Shown piece by piece: positions 17,782 to 25,734 of a stretch of 36,036 nt of DNA. The DNA comes from an uncultured Lachnospiraceae bacterium (lineage in GTDB: Bacteria; Bacillota; Clostridia; Lachnospirales; Lachnospiraceae), in contig CAMXQE010000039.1 of NCBI GenBank assembly GCA_947246015.1, forward strand, positions 1 to 36,036. The letters are read 5' to 3'. The notes under the pieces were generated by a model. The model was not told the origin of the DNA. It made no database searches and was given only the letters and a program-made list of their open reading frames with translations. The translations under genes were made by a program, and so were the position numbers. Within the stretch, counting starts at the first letter, position 1; each line of letters starts with the position of its first letter.

Positions 17782-19149
17782 ATGAGAAGTGTAGCATTAC
17801 ATAACCTGGGCTGTAAAGTGAACGGATATGAAATGGACGTTATGCAACAAATGTTACAGGAAAGAGGTTATAAAATTGTACCATTTGATAATACAGCGGA
17901 TATTTATATCGTAAATACATGCACGGTTACGAATATAGCGGACCGGAAAAGCAGACAGATGCTTCATCGGGCGAGGAAACTGAATCCTGAGGCCATTGTG
18001 GTGGCGGTGGGCTGTTATGTGCAGACAGGGCAGGAAGATGTGATTCGGGATACGGGGGTGGACCTGGCAATCGGGAATAATAAGAAAAAAGAGCTGCCTG
18101 CCATTTTGGAAGAATTTATCAGGCGCAGGGAGACGGGGGCAGGAACAGCGGAGGGACGAAAGACGCTGGACGATACGACAGTGATTGACATTAATCATAC
18201 CGGAGAGTTCGAGGATATGCGGCTGAAGGAAACGGCAGGCCATACAAGGGCATATATCAAAATTCAGGACGGCTGCAATCAGTTTTGTTCTTATTGTATT
18301 ATTCCTTATGCCAGAGGACGGGTCAGGAGCAGGGAAACGGACAGTATTTTGGAGGAAGTACGCGGAATGGCCGGTCGGGGATATCAGGAGGTGGTACTGA
18401 CCGGGATTCATATCAGTTCTTATGGGATAGACAGAGGGAGCGCACAGCTGCCGGCCCTGATAAAAGCGATTCATGAGATTGACGGAATTGAAAGAATACG
18501 GCTGGGCTCGTTGGAACCGAGGATTATTACGGAAGAATTTGTCAGGGAAATGGCACAACTGCCGAAACTCTGCCCCCATTTTCATTTATCCCTGCAAAGC
18601 GGGTGCGATGATACGCTGAAACGTATGAATAGACATTATACGACCGGGGAATACTATGAAAAAGTGGAACTGCTGAGAGGAAAATTTGACCATCCGGCGA
18701 TTACAACGGATGTAATCGTGGGATTTCCGGCAGAGACGGAGGAGGAGTTTGAGGCGACAAGAGCATTTTTGGAAAAAATAAAATTTTATGAGATGCATGT
18801 GTTTAAATATTCGAAAAGGAAAGGAACACGTGCTGCATCGATGGAACATCAGGTGACAGAGGAAGTAAAGGCTGAAAGAAGCGCTCTGCTATTGGCCATG
18901 GAACATGCAGATTCAAAAGAGTATAGGAAATATTACATAGGGAAGGAAGAAGAAGTGCTGTTTGAAGAAGAAAAAGAAATAGAAGGAAAAGTGTTTCAGG
19001 TCGGACATACAAGACAGTATGTGAAGGTGGCGAAGCAGTCCGGAGAAGCTTTAGGGAACCGGAGGGAGAGGGGAACGATTACCGGATTTCTGACGGATGA
19101 GATATTGCTGCTGGATTCTGAAGACAGGGTACTTGAAATTTATGTCTAA
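17782..19149 (+). CDS. mtaB: tRNA t6A37 methylthiotransferase MtaB
   Basis: Radical-SAM enzyme that converts t6A37 to ms2t6A37 in tRNAs reading ANN codons. It is 455 residues. The N-terminal domain has three Fe-S cysteines, C11 (LGCKVNGYEMD), C47 (VNTCTVTN) and C78 (VGCYVQ). The radical-SAM cluster is C165-x3-C169-x2-C172 (CNQFCSYCIIPYARG). A TRAM-type RNA-binding tail (from about 390) ends in LEIYV. The LGCKVN start distinguishes MtaB from MiaB and RimO. The ATG lies 6 nt after GAGGAA. Confidence 0.95.
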   Translation: MRSVALHNLGCKVNGYEMDVMQQMLQERGYKIVPFDNTADIYIVNTCTVTNIADRKSRQMLHRARKLNPEAIVVAVGCYVQTGQEDVIRDTGVDLAIGNNKKKELPAILEEFIRRRETGAGTAEGRKTLDDTTVIDINHTGEFEDMRLKETAGHTRAYIKIQDGCNQFCSYCIIPYARGRVRSRETDSILEEVRGMAGRGYQEVVLTGIHISSYGIDRGSAQLPALIKAIHEIDGIERIRLGSLEPRIITEEFVREMAQLPKLCPHFHLSLQSGCDDTLKRMNRHYTTGEYYEKVELLRGKFDHPAITTDVIVGFPAETEEEFEATRAFLEKIKFYEMHVFKYSKRKGTRAASMEHQVTEEVKAERSALLLAMEHADSKEYRKYYIGKEEEVLFEEEKEIEGKVFQVGHTRQYVKVAKQSGEALGNRRERGTITGFLTDEILLLDSEDRVLEIYV

Positions 19150-19233
19150 ATGAGGTAAGATGGGGAATAGGTATAGTTAGTTTCGGGAAATAACATAAAA
19201 CAGATGAACAACGATGGATAAGGGCGTGATGAT

Positions 19234-19497
19234 ATGCAGGATTTGGAAAGTACACAATTTTTTAATGTAGAGACAGAACCGCTGACCGGTGTGGAAATGG
19301 TTCTGACGACAGTATATGAAGCTTTGACGGAAAAGGGATATAATCCGGTGAATCAGATAGTGGGTTATATTATGTCGGGCGACCCTACTTACATTACCAG
19401 CCATAAAAGCGCCAGAAGCCTGATTATGAAGGTGGAGCGGGATGAACTGGTGGAAGAACTGCTGACCAAATATATTGCGAACAAGCATTGGAAGTAA
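19234..19497 (+). CDS. ireB: IreB family regulatory phosphoprotein (DUF965)
   Basis: A small protein of 87 residues that I recognise as the IreB/YrzL family (TGVEMVLTTVYEALTEKGYN, PVNQIVGYIMSGDPTYITSH). In Enterococcus its relative is phosphorylated by the IreK Ser/Thr kinase and affects cephalosporin resistance. A threonine pair in LTTVY marks the likely phosphosite region. It is followed by ruvX, matching the common ireB-ruvX-DUF1292 order. GGGCG(T)GATG is the only ribosome-site-like sequence. Confidence 0.93.
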   Translation: MQDLESTQFFNVETEPLTGVEMVLTTVYEALTEKGYNPVNQIVGYIMSGDPTYITSHKSARSLIMKVERDELVEELLTKYIANKHWK

Positions 19498-19536
19498 GCG
19501 GAGCGGAAGGTAAAAGAAAGAGACAGGGGTATATCC

Positions 19537-19977
19537 ATGCGGATAATGGGCTTGGATTTTGGCTCAAAGACGGTAGGCGTGGCAATCAGCGATGAGTTGC
19601 TGCTTACAGCACAGGGCATTGAAATCATAGAGAGAAAAGAAGAAAATAAACTGCGTAGGACGTTGGCGCGCATAGAAGAGTTAATTGTGGAATACGGAGT
19701 GGAAGAGATTGTGCTGGGACTGCCAAAGCATATGAACAATACTTTGGGAGAACGGGCAGAGCTTTCCATGGAATTCAAAGATAAACTGGAGCGGAGGACA
19801 GGTCTTCCCGTCGAAATGTGGGACGAGAGGCTTACTACTGTTGCGGCTGACAGGGCCATGATGGAGGCCGGAATCAGGCGTGAACATAGGAAAGAGCATG
19901 TAGATAAGATTGCCGCGTGCTTTATTTTGCAGGGGTATTTGGATTACAGAAAAAATAAGGAAGGGTGCGGAATTTAA
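19537..19977 (+). CDS. ruvX: RuvX/YqgF family Holliday-junction resolvase-like nuclease
   Basis: RNase H-fold protein of 146 residues, starting [16 protein letters not shown] with the first catalytic Asp, then [17 protein letters not shown] and [14 protein letters not shown]. The family is proposed to process pre-16S rRNA and, in some species, Holliday junctions. It lies 39 nt after ireB in a conserved cluster. Confidence 0.94.
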   Translation: MRIMGLDFGSKTVGVAISDELLLTAQGIEIIERKEENKLRRTLARIEELIVEYGVEEIVLGLPKHMNNTLGERAELSMEFKDKLERRTGLPVEMWDERLTTVAADRAMMEAGIRREHRKEHVDKIAACFILQGYLDYRKNKEGCGI

Positions 19978-19990
19978 GAGGAGAATCTGA

Positions 19991-20254
19991 GTGGAGAAGA
20001 TAATTTTTGAATCGGAGGGAGAGGCTCCGGTTGAGTTTTATGTGTTGGAACAGACAAAACTCGGCGGTATTTCTTATATCCTCGTGACGGAAGAGGAGGA
20101 AGGGGACGGCGAGGCACTGATTTTAAAGGATGTTTCGGGCGAAGAAGATGCAGAGGCATTATATGAGATTGTAGAGGATGAGACAGAACTGGATGCAGTT
20201 GCGGCAGTTTTTGAAAATATACTCGAAGATATAGAACTTGCAGGGATGGAATAA
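19991..20254 (+). CDS. DUF1292 (YrzB-like) acidic protein
   Basis: An 87-residue, strongly acidic protein of the DUF1292 family. It typically follows ruvX in Firmicutes, as here. It starts with GTG at 19991 behind GAGGAG (about 19978-19983). The family is small, with a beta-rich core (FYVLEQTKLGGISYILVT) and an acidic helical tail; its function is unknown. Its TAA is directly followed by the ATG of the Fur-type regulator, so the two are coupled. Confidence 0.88.
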   Translation: MEKIIFESEGEAPVEFYVLEQTKLGGISYILVTEEEEGDGEALILKDVSGEEDAEALYEIVEDETELDAVAAVFENILEDIELAGME

Positions 20255-20710
20255 ATGGCAGTTAACAGAGAGCAGTTTAAACAGTTATTAAAAGAAAAGG
20301 GTTTGAAGGTGACGACCCAGCGGCTTATGGTGCTGGAAACTCTCGCTGCGTGTCCGGATAAACATCTGACTGCGGAAGAAATTTATGAAATGGTAAAGGC
20401 GGACTATCCAGAGATAGGACTGGCTACTGTTTATAGAACGATACAGTTACTTTTGGAATTACACTTGATTGACCGCATCAATTTGGACGACGGGTTTGTA
20501 CGTTATGAAATCGGAAATGTGGGGCTGGGTACGGCAAAACACCATCACCATCATCTGATTTGCAGTAATTGTGGTAAAGTAATGTCCTTTAAGGACGACT
20601 TATTGGAAGAACTGGAAGAAAAGATTACGAAGACGACCGGATTCCATGTGATGGATCATGAAGTGAAACTCTACGGGTACTGTTCAGAATGTGGAGGAAA
20701 AACTGATTGA
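20255..20710 (+). CDS. Fur-family metalloregulator
   Basis: A 151-residue winged-helix repressor. The DNA-binding half has KVTTQRLMVLETL and EIYEMVKADYPEIGLATVYRT; the C-terminal half has a five-His run (96-100) followed by C103 and C106, and a second CxxC at C143/C146. These form the structural zinc site and the regulatory metal/peroxide site. The family includes Fur, PerR and Zur, and sequence alone does not settle which this is. The ATG begins right after the upstream stop, and its stop overlaps the RNase J start. Confidence 0.92.
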   Translation: MAVNREQFKQLLKEKGLKVTTQRLMVLETLAACPDKHLTAEEIYEMVKADYPEIGLATVYRTIQLLLELHLIDRINLDDGFVRYEIGNVGLGTAKHHHHHLICSNCGKVMSFKDDLLEELEEKITKTTGFHVMDHEVKLYGYCSECGGKTD

Positions 20711-22380
20711 AGAAAAAAGAAAATGAAAATGTTTCCAAGCTGAAAATCATTCCTTTAGGGGGCTTGGAACAGATTGGCATGAACATTACTGCCTTCGAAT
20801 ATGAGGACAGTATTATTGTGGTGGACTGCGGATTGTCCTTTCCTGACGATGATATGCTGGGAATCGATTTGGTAATACCGGATGTGACCTATCTGAAGGA
20901 AAATATGGACAAGGTGAAAGGGTTTATGATTACCCACGGACATGAGGATCATATCGGGGCGCTGCCCTATGTGCTGCGGGAGATTAACGTACCGATTTAC
21001 GCCACGAAACTGACAATGGGAATTATCGAGAACAAGCTGAAAGAGCATAACCTGACAGGCACGACGAAACGAAAAGTCGTAAAATTCGGACAGTCCATTA
21101 ATTTGGGGAAGTTCCGGATAGAATTTATAAAAACGAATCATAGCATTGTAGATGCCGCTGCACTTGCTATCTATTCACCGGCGGGCATCGTGGTTCATAC
21201 AGGCGATTTTAAAGTAGACTATACGCCGGTATTCGGGGATGCCATTGACCTTCAGCGATTCGCGGAAATCGGTAAAAAGGGTGTGCTGGCATTAATGTGC
21301 GACAGCACCAATGCGGAGAGGCCGGGTTTCACCCAGTCGGAAAAAACGGTGGGTAAGACGTTTGATACTCTTTTTACGGAACACAGCGATACGAGGATTA
21401 TTATCGCTACTTTTGCTTCTAACGTGGACAGGGTGCGTCAGATTATTAATTCCGCCTATAAATTCGGCAGGAAGGTTGTGGTGGAAGGGCGCAGTATGGT
21501 GAATATCATAGAGACTGCCACCAGTCTGGGATATTTGGAAATTCCGGATAAAACCTTAATCGATATCGAACAGTTGAAAAATTATCCGGATGAAAAGACA
21601 GTCATCATCACGACGGGAAGCCAGGGAGAGAGTATGGCGGCTCTCAGCCGCATGGCAGGAAATATTCACAAGAAGATTTCCATAGGACCGGGCGACACGG
21701 TTATTTTCTCATCCAATCCCATACCGGGTAATGAGAAAGCAGTCACGAATGTCATCAATGAACTTCTGATAAAGGGAGCCGATGTCATCTTTCAGGATGT
21801 GCATGTATCGGGCCATGCCTGTCAGGAGGAAATCAAACTGATTTATACGTTAGTGCACCCCAAATATGCGATTCCGGTGCATGGAGAATACAAGCATCTG
21901 AGGGCGCAGGCAAGGATTGCCAACGAACTTGGGATTGCGAAAGAAAATATTTTCATTTTGAGTTCCGGCGATGTGCTGGAATTGGACAGTCACGAAGCGA
22001 AGGTGACGGACAGGGTTCCGGTTGGGGCAATTTTGGTAGACGGTCTGGGCGTAGGCGATGTGGGAAATATCGTGCTGCGCGACAGGCAGCATTTGGCGGA
22101 AGACGGTATCCTGATTGTGGTGCTGGCATTGGACGGTTATTCCGACCAGCTGGTATCGGGTCCGGATATTGTATCCCGCGGCTTCGTATATGTACGGGAG
22201 TCGGATGAACTGATGGAAGAGGCAAGGCAGGTAGTGGATGAAGCGGTTCACGGCTGTCTGGACAGGGGTACCAGTGACTGGGGGAAAATCAAGGGAAGTA
22301 TAAAAGACTCCCTGAGCGATTTTGTATGGAAAAAGACAAAACGCCGCCCCATGATACTGCCAATCATAATGGAAGTTTAG
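20707..22380 (+). CDS. rnj: Ribonuclease J
   Basis: Metallo-beta-lactamase-fold 5'-3' exo/endonuclease that degrades and matures mRNA and rRNA in Gram-positives. It is 557 residues. The zinc motif THGHEDHIGALPY (76-88), HTGDFKVDYTP, the beta-CASP region and GHACQEEIKLI with PKYAIPVHGEYKHL are all present. Translation begins at TTG (20707), overlapping the Fur-type stop as TTGA. The GGAGG at 20692-20696 supports this start, and the next in-frame ATG would remove the conserved LGGLEQIGMN segment. The last codons belong to a 30-bp duplication that continues past the stop. Confidence 0.95.
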   Translation: MKKKENENVSKLKIIPLGGLEQIGMNITAFEYEDSIIVVDCGLSFPDDDMLGIDLVIPDVTYLKENMDKVKGFMITHGHEDHIGALPYVLREINVPIYATKLTMGIIENKLKEHNLTGTTKRKVVKFGQSINLGKFRIEFIKTNHSIVDAAALAIYSPAGIVVHTGDFKVDYTPVFGDAIDLQRFAEIGKKGVLALMCDSTNAERPGFTQSEKTVGKTFDTLFTEHSDTRIIIATFASNVDRVRQIINSAYKFGRKVVVEGRSMVNIIETATSLGYLEIPDKTLIDIEQLKNYPDEKTVIITTGSQGESMAALSRMAGNIHKKISIGPGDTVIFSSNPIPGNEKAVTNVINELLIKGADVIFQDVHVSGHACQEEIKLIYTLVHPKYAIPVHGEYKHLRAQARIANELGIAKENIFILSSGDVLELDSHEAKVTDRVPVGAILVDGLGVGDVGNIVLRDRQHLAEDGILIVVLALDGYSDQLVSGPDIVSRGFVYVRESDELMEEARQVVDEAVHGCLDRGTSDWGKIKGSIKDSLSDFVWKKTKRRPMILPIIMEV

Positions 22381-22410
22381 TTTCATTATGATTTCATAAT
22401 GGAAGTTTAG
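22365..22410 (+). repeat. Direct duplication at the rnj stop codon
   Basis: CATAATGGAAGTTTAG occurs at 22365-22380, including the stop codon, and again at 22395-22410, a 30-bp period. The spacer TTTCATTATGATTT is partly complementary to the repeat, so a small hairpin can form. Confidence 0.85.
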
Positions 22411-22440
22411 GATAAACAAAAGCGGTGGAGGGCATTTGAG

Positions 22441-22770
22441 ATGGACAACCATATAAAAAATACTGCCATGACTTTTGCACAAGAGGTGAAGCAATCGGAG
22501 ATTTATCAGGAATATGAGAGACAGCTGTCAAAGATTAAGGAACAGCCGGAACTGTATGGGAAAGTCAATGAGTTCCGGCAAAAGAACTTTGACATACAGA
22601 ACAGCGAACCGCCGGAAAGCATGATGGAACGAATGGAAGAATTGGAACAGGAATATGCGTGGCTGCGGGAAAATGCCCTGGTGGAAGATTTCCTGCAGGC
22701 GGAGCTGGCTTTCTGCAGGATGATGCAGGAGATAGATGCATTGATTGTAAAAGAACTGGATTTCCAATAA
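22441..22770 (+). CDS. YlbF/YmcA family regulator
   Basis: A 109-residue, largely helical protein of the YlbF family. Members form the RicAFT complex in Bacillus, affecting RNase Y-dependent mRNA maturation and development. The typical pattern is YQEYERQLSKIKEQPELYGKV, then FRQKNFDIQ and AELAFCRMMQEI. Placing it directly after RNase J fits a role in RNA turnover, though whether this paralogue has that role is inference. Ribosome site: GGTGGAGG about 8 nt upstream. Confidence 0.85.
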   Translation: MDNHIKNTAMTFAQEVKQSEIYQEYERQLSKIKEQPELYGKVNEFRQKNFDIQNSEPPESMMERMEELEQEYAWLRENALVEDFLQAELAFCRMMQEIDALIVKELDFQ

Positions 22771-22819
22771 TGTGAATCTGTTTTTATATTATGGGAAAGT
22801 TCTGCGCCGGAAGAACATG

Positions 22820-22839
22820 AAGCGCAAGGGGCGCTTTTT
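22820..22839 (+). terminator. Terminator/attenuator between ylbF and the MltG-like gene
   Basis: AAGCGC (22820-22825) pairs with GCGCTT (22831-22836) and is followed by a T-run to 22839, only 6-20 nt before the next ribosome site and start. It could partly attenuate the downstream genes. Confidence 0.65.
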
Positions 22840-22859
22840 ACGAAAGGATGATGGTTGAG

Positions 22860-23384
22860 ATGAAAGTGGGCCAAATCATCGGGGCTGTGTTGGACACCGT
22901 GGTTAAAATAGTGATAATCGGAGTGATTGTAACTTATACCTATAAATATGCATTGGAAGCATACGATTTCGGATACCGGGTATTTGCAGAGGAGCCTGTC
23001 TCCTCACCGGAGGCGGCGAAAGCCATCAGTATTTATATTCCGGAAAATGCCACTGCCATGGAAGTCGGAGAAGTGCTGGAAGAAAAGGGATTGATTAGAG
23101 ATGCCAGACTGTTTTTGGTGCAGGAACTTCTGTCAGGGCACCATAACGAATTGAGAGAAGGCAGGTATGAACTGAGCAGCGATATGAAACCTGAGGATAT
23201 GATAAAGATCCTGACTGCGGAGCCTCCGGAAGAGGAGGAAGAGGACGCGTCGGAGAAAACGGCGGATGATAAACCGGAGGATAGTTCCGGGGATTCGGAA
23301 GAAACGACGGCAGATGGAGAAGAAACGCCGGAAGAAGGCGGAGAAACACCGGACGGCGGAGCAGCAGAGGAAGGACAGCCATGA
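22860..23384 (+). CDS. Shortened MltG (YceG)-like membrane protein without catalytic domain
   Basis: About 174 residues. A membrane helix (about 8-28) is followed by a LysM-like domain (SIYIPENATAMEVGEVLEEK to REGRYELSSDMKPEDMIKIL) that matches the N-terminal half of the endolytic transglycosylase MltG. The catalytic domain of MltG (normally another 200 residues) is absent. In its place is an acidic Glu/Thr/Gly/Pro tail of about 55 residues. The ATG at 22860 has AAAGGA about 11 nt upstream; in-frame ATGs at 22848 and 22851 are possible. Bacillus has mltG (yrrL) just before trmR, so position supports the relationship. The stop overlaps the next ATG (ATGA). Confidence 0.75.
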   Translation: MKVGQIIGAVLDTVVKIVIIGVIVTYTYKYALEAYDFGYRVFAEEPVSSPEAAKAISIYIPENATAMEVGEVLEEKGLIRDARLFLVQELLSGHHNELREGRYELSSDMKPEDMIKILTAEPPEEEEEDASEKTADDKPEDSSGDSEETTADGEETPEEGGETPDGGAAEEGQP

Positions 23385-24028
23385 TTACGGACGAAAGAAT
23401 CAGTGCTTTTATCAATTCGCTGGATTGTGGGAATACAGAATTTTTAAATGAAATAGAGGATGAGTGCAGAAGGACGAATGTGCCGGTAATCCGAACCCAG
23501 ATGCAGAGTCTACTGAAATTTTTACTGGCAGTGAACAGACCGCAGAAGATTTTGGAGGTAGGGACGGCAATTGGTTTTTCTGCACTTCTTATGAGTGAAT
23601 ATGCTCCGGACGGATGTCACATTACAACCATAGAAAAGTATGAAAAAAGGATTCCTCTGGCAAAGGAGAATTTCCGGCGTGCGGGCAGGGAGGATGTGAT
23701 AACCTTGTTAGAGGGAGATGCATCGGAAATTTTAAAAGGACTGACGGAGTCCTATGACTTCATTTTCATGGATGCGGCGAAAGGGCAGTATATTCATTTT
23801 CTGCCTGATATCTTACGGCTGCTGGGGGCCGGAGGACTGCTGGTATCTGATAATGTGCTGCAGGACGGGGATATTATAGAATCCCGTTTCGCAGTAACGA
23901 GGCGCAACCGGACCATACATGCACGGATGAGGGATTATTTGTATGAACTGAAACATAACAGGCAGTTGGAGACGGTAATTCTGCCGGTAGGAGACGGTGT
24001 GACCGTGAGTGTAAAGCTGGACGCGTGA
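23381..24028 (+). CDS. trmR: tRNA 5-hydroxyuridine O-methyltransferase TrmR (YrrM)
   Basis: Class I SAM methyltransferase of 215 residues in the O-methyltransferase family 3. The SAM motif is ILEVGTAIGFSALLMS; IEKYEKRIPLAKENF, GDASEI and FIFMDAAKGQY bind SAM and the metal. Orthologues convert ho5U34 to mo5U34 in tRNA. The assignment over a generic catechol-type enzyme comes from the neighbour trhP, which makes ho5U34. Its start overlaps the MltG-like stop by 4 nt. Confidence 0.85.
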   Translation: MITDERISAFINSLDCGNTEFLNEIEDECRRTNVPVIRTQMQSLLKFLLAVNRPQKILEVGTAIGFSALLMSEYAPDGCHITTIEKYEKRIPLAKENFRRAGREDVITLLEGDASEILKGLTESYDFIFMDAAKGQYIHFLPDILRLLGAGGLLVSDNVLQDGDIIESRFAVTRRNRTIHARMRDYLYELKHNRQLETVILPVGDGVTVSVKLDA

Positions 24029-24060
24029 GCCGGGTAGTGTCAAATAGATTATGAAAAACC

Positions 24061-24167
24061 AAAAACAGTAACCGCACGGACAGTGCCCGGAGGATTTCTG
24101 TCTGCAAAGCGGACGGAAATTTTTCTGCTATGCTTTGGCGCCGGGAGGGCGGTTGCGGAACTGGAAT
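24061..24167 (+). repeat. Long copy of the palindromic pre-start repeat before trhP
   Basis: It begins AAAAACAGTAACCGC; AACCGC (24070-24075) pairs with GCGGTT (24149-24154), CCCGG (24086-24090) with CCGGG (24141-24145), and TTTCTGTCTGC (24095-24105) with GCGGACGGAAA (24109-24119) around AAA using G-U pairs. The tail GCGGAACTGGAAT ends at 24167, 16 nt before the trhP ATG. The inner CTGCAAAGCxGACxGAA resembles the uppP copy. Confidence 0.8.
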
Positions 24168-24183
24168 GAAGGAGAACATTTGT

Positions 24184-25410
24184 ATGAAGAAACCGGAATT
24201 GCTGGTTCCTGCCGGGAGCCTGGAGGTGCTGAAAACAGCGGTAATATTCGGTGCAGACGCCGTATATATAGGGGGAGAGGCATTTGGACTGCGGGCTAAG
24301 GCTAAGAATTTCAGTCATGCGGATATGGCCGAGGGCATACGTTTTGCCCATGCGCACGGAGCAAAAGTGCATGTGACGGCGAATATACTGGCGCATAACA
24401 GGGACCTGGAGGGCGCCAGGGAATATTTTAAGGAACTGAAGGAACTGGGGCCGGATGCATTGATTATTGCGGATCCGGGCATGTTTATGATGGCCAGGGA
24501 AATCTGTCCGGAAATCGATATTCATGTTTCCACGCAGGCGAACAATACGAATTATGAGACTTTTTTATTCTGGCACCGTCTGGGAGCAAAACGGGTCGTT
24601 TCCGCAAGGGAATTGTCTTTGGAGGAAATCGGGGAGATACGGCGGAATATACCGGAAGAGCTGGAAATAGAGAGTTTTATTCATGGAGCCATGTGTATTT
24701 CCTATTCCGGCAGGTGCCTGCTTAGCAGTTATTTTACCGGGAGGGATGCCAACCAGGGGGCATGTACCCATCCCTGCCGCTGGAAATATGCGGTGATGGA
24801 GGAACAGAGACCGGGTGAGTATCTGCCGGTCTATGAGAATGAGCGGGGGACTTTTATTTTTAATTCTAAGGATTTATGTATGATAGAGCATATCCCTGAG
24901 ATGACAGAGGCTGGAATCGATAGTTTTAAGATAGAGGGCCGGATGAAAACTGCGCTTTATGTGGCGGCTGTGGCGAGAACCTATCGTAAGGCTATAGACG
25001 ATTATATGGAGTCGGAGGAGAGATATCGGGCGAATATGGACTGGTACCGGGAGGAAATCGCGAAATGTACTTACCGGCAGTTTACTACGGGCTTTTACTT
25101 TGGGAAAACGGATGAGAATACGCAGATTTATGATATTACTTATGTAAATGACTATATTTTTCTTGGTATTGTACAGGATGTGGATGAAAAGGGAAGAGCG
25201 AAGATTCAGCAGAAGAATAAATTCTGCGTGGGCGATTGGATAGAAATTATGAAACCGGACGGACGCAATGTGAAAGTGCAGGTTCTGTCCCTTACGACAG
25301 AAGAAGGAGAAGCGGTGGAATCTGCTCCCCATTCCAAGCAGATTCTGTTTGTGGAACTGACGGAGCAGGCATCCGTCTATGATATTCTCAGGGTGGCTGC
25401 AGCGTCATGA
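24184..25410 (+). CDS. trhP: U32-family tRNA hydroxylation protein TrhP (YrrO)
   Basis: A 408-residue member of the U32 'peptidase' family that acts in prephenate-dependent hydroxylation of U34 in tRNA. The N-terminus KPELLVPAGSLEVLKTAVIF and GADAVYIGG are typical. Four cysteines likely hold an Fe-S cluster: C171, C178 (MCISYSGRCLLS), C194 and C198 (GACTHPC). The ATG at 24184 follows AAGGAG by 9 nt, and the family begins MKKPELL; ATGs at 24130 or 24166 would read through the repeat tail. With trmR it completes ho5U to mo5U formation. Confidence 0.9.
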   Translation: MKKPELLVPAGSLEVLKTAVIFGADAVYIGGEAFGLRAKAKNFSHADMAEGIRFAHAHGAKVHVTANILAHNRDLEGAREYFKELKELGPDALIIADPGMFMMAREICPEIDIHVSTQANNTNYETFLFWHRLGAKRVVSARELSLEEIGEIRRNIPEELEIESFIHGAMCISYSGRCLLSSYFTGRDANQGACTHPCRWKYAVMEEQRPGEYLPVYENERGTFIFNSKDLCMIEHIPEMTEAGIDSFKIEGRMKTALYVAAVARTYRKAIDDYMESEERYRANMDWYREEIAKCTYRQFTTGFYFGKTDENTQIYDITYVNDYIFLGIVQDVDEKGRAKIQQKNKFCVGDWIEIMKPDGRNVKVQVLSLTTEEGEAVESAPHSKQILFVELTEQASVYDILRVAAAS

Positions 25411-25524
25411 GGGAAACCAAAGAGAGAAAACAGAAGGGAAGATGTCCCGGTTGTACAATGTGAACAGCAGATATGCAAAATGCAGAGGCTTTTTTGCAAT
25501 ATTTAATGAAATTGAAAAATGGGC

Positions 25525-25553
25525 TTGCAATTTTGCGGAGAATGGGTTATCGT
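25525..25553 (+). promoter_or_regulatory. Sigma-A promoter of glnN
   Basis: TTGCAA (25525-25530), 17-bp spacer, TATCGT (25548-25553); predicted start near 25560. Confidence 0.6.
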
Positions 25554-25630
25554 ATAGGAAACAGAGGGAAACCTCATTTATAATTGGTGTCTCGAACAAA
25601 GGTGTTCCAAGGGTTTTTTTGGGGCACTTA

Positions 25631-25688
25631 TTTTTATGCACAGGGGTGCGTAAGGAAAATAGCTGTTGCGCAGCACGCCCCCTGCGTG
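25631..25688 (+). repeat. 55-bp repeat, copy 1 (before glnN)
   Basis: The core CACAGGGGTGCGTAAGGAAA begins at 25639 and runs through TAGCTGTTGCGCAGCACG into CCCCCTGCGTGG. It matches the copy at 27933-27991 with about eight differences. CAGGGG pairs with CCCCTG and GCTG with CAGC, so each copy can fold. Confidence 0.8.
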
Positions 25689-25734
25689 GTTGGGTTTCAG
25701 GAGTGGCTGAAAATAAAAGAAAGGAAGAGGAGAG

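Larger units (their letters stand above)
25411..25734 (+). other. glnN leader region
   Basis: No gene is seen. The stretch holds the glnN promoter (25525-25553), a roughly 170-nt leader with weak hairpins (GAACA/TGTTC near 25590-25606, then a long T-run near 25615), one copy of a 55-bp repeat and the AAGGAAGAGGAG ribosome site. The hairpin plus T-run could attenuate transcription, but no known glutamine riboswitch core is recognisable. Confidence 0.5.

Noticed and set aside
25580..25620. Glutamine riboswitch in the glnN leader
   Set aside because: The conserved core of the glnA-type RNA is not seen; only weak hairpins and a T-run.
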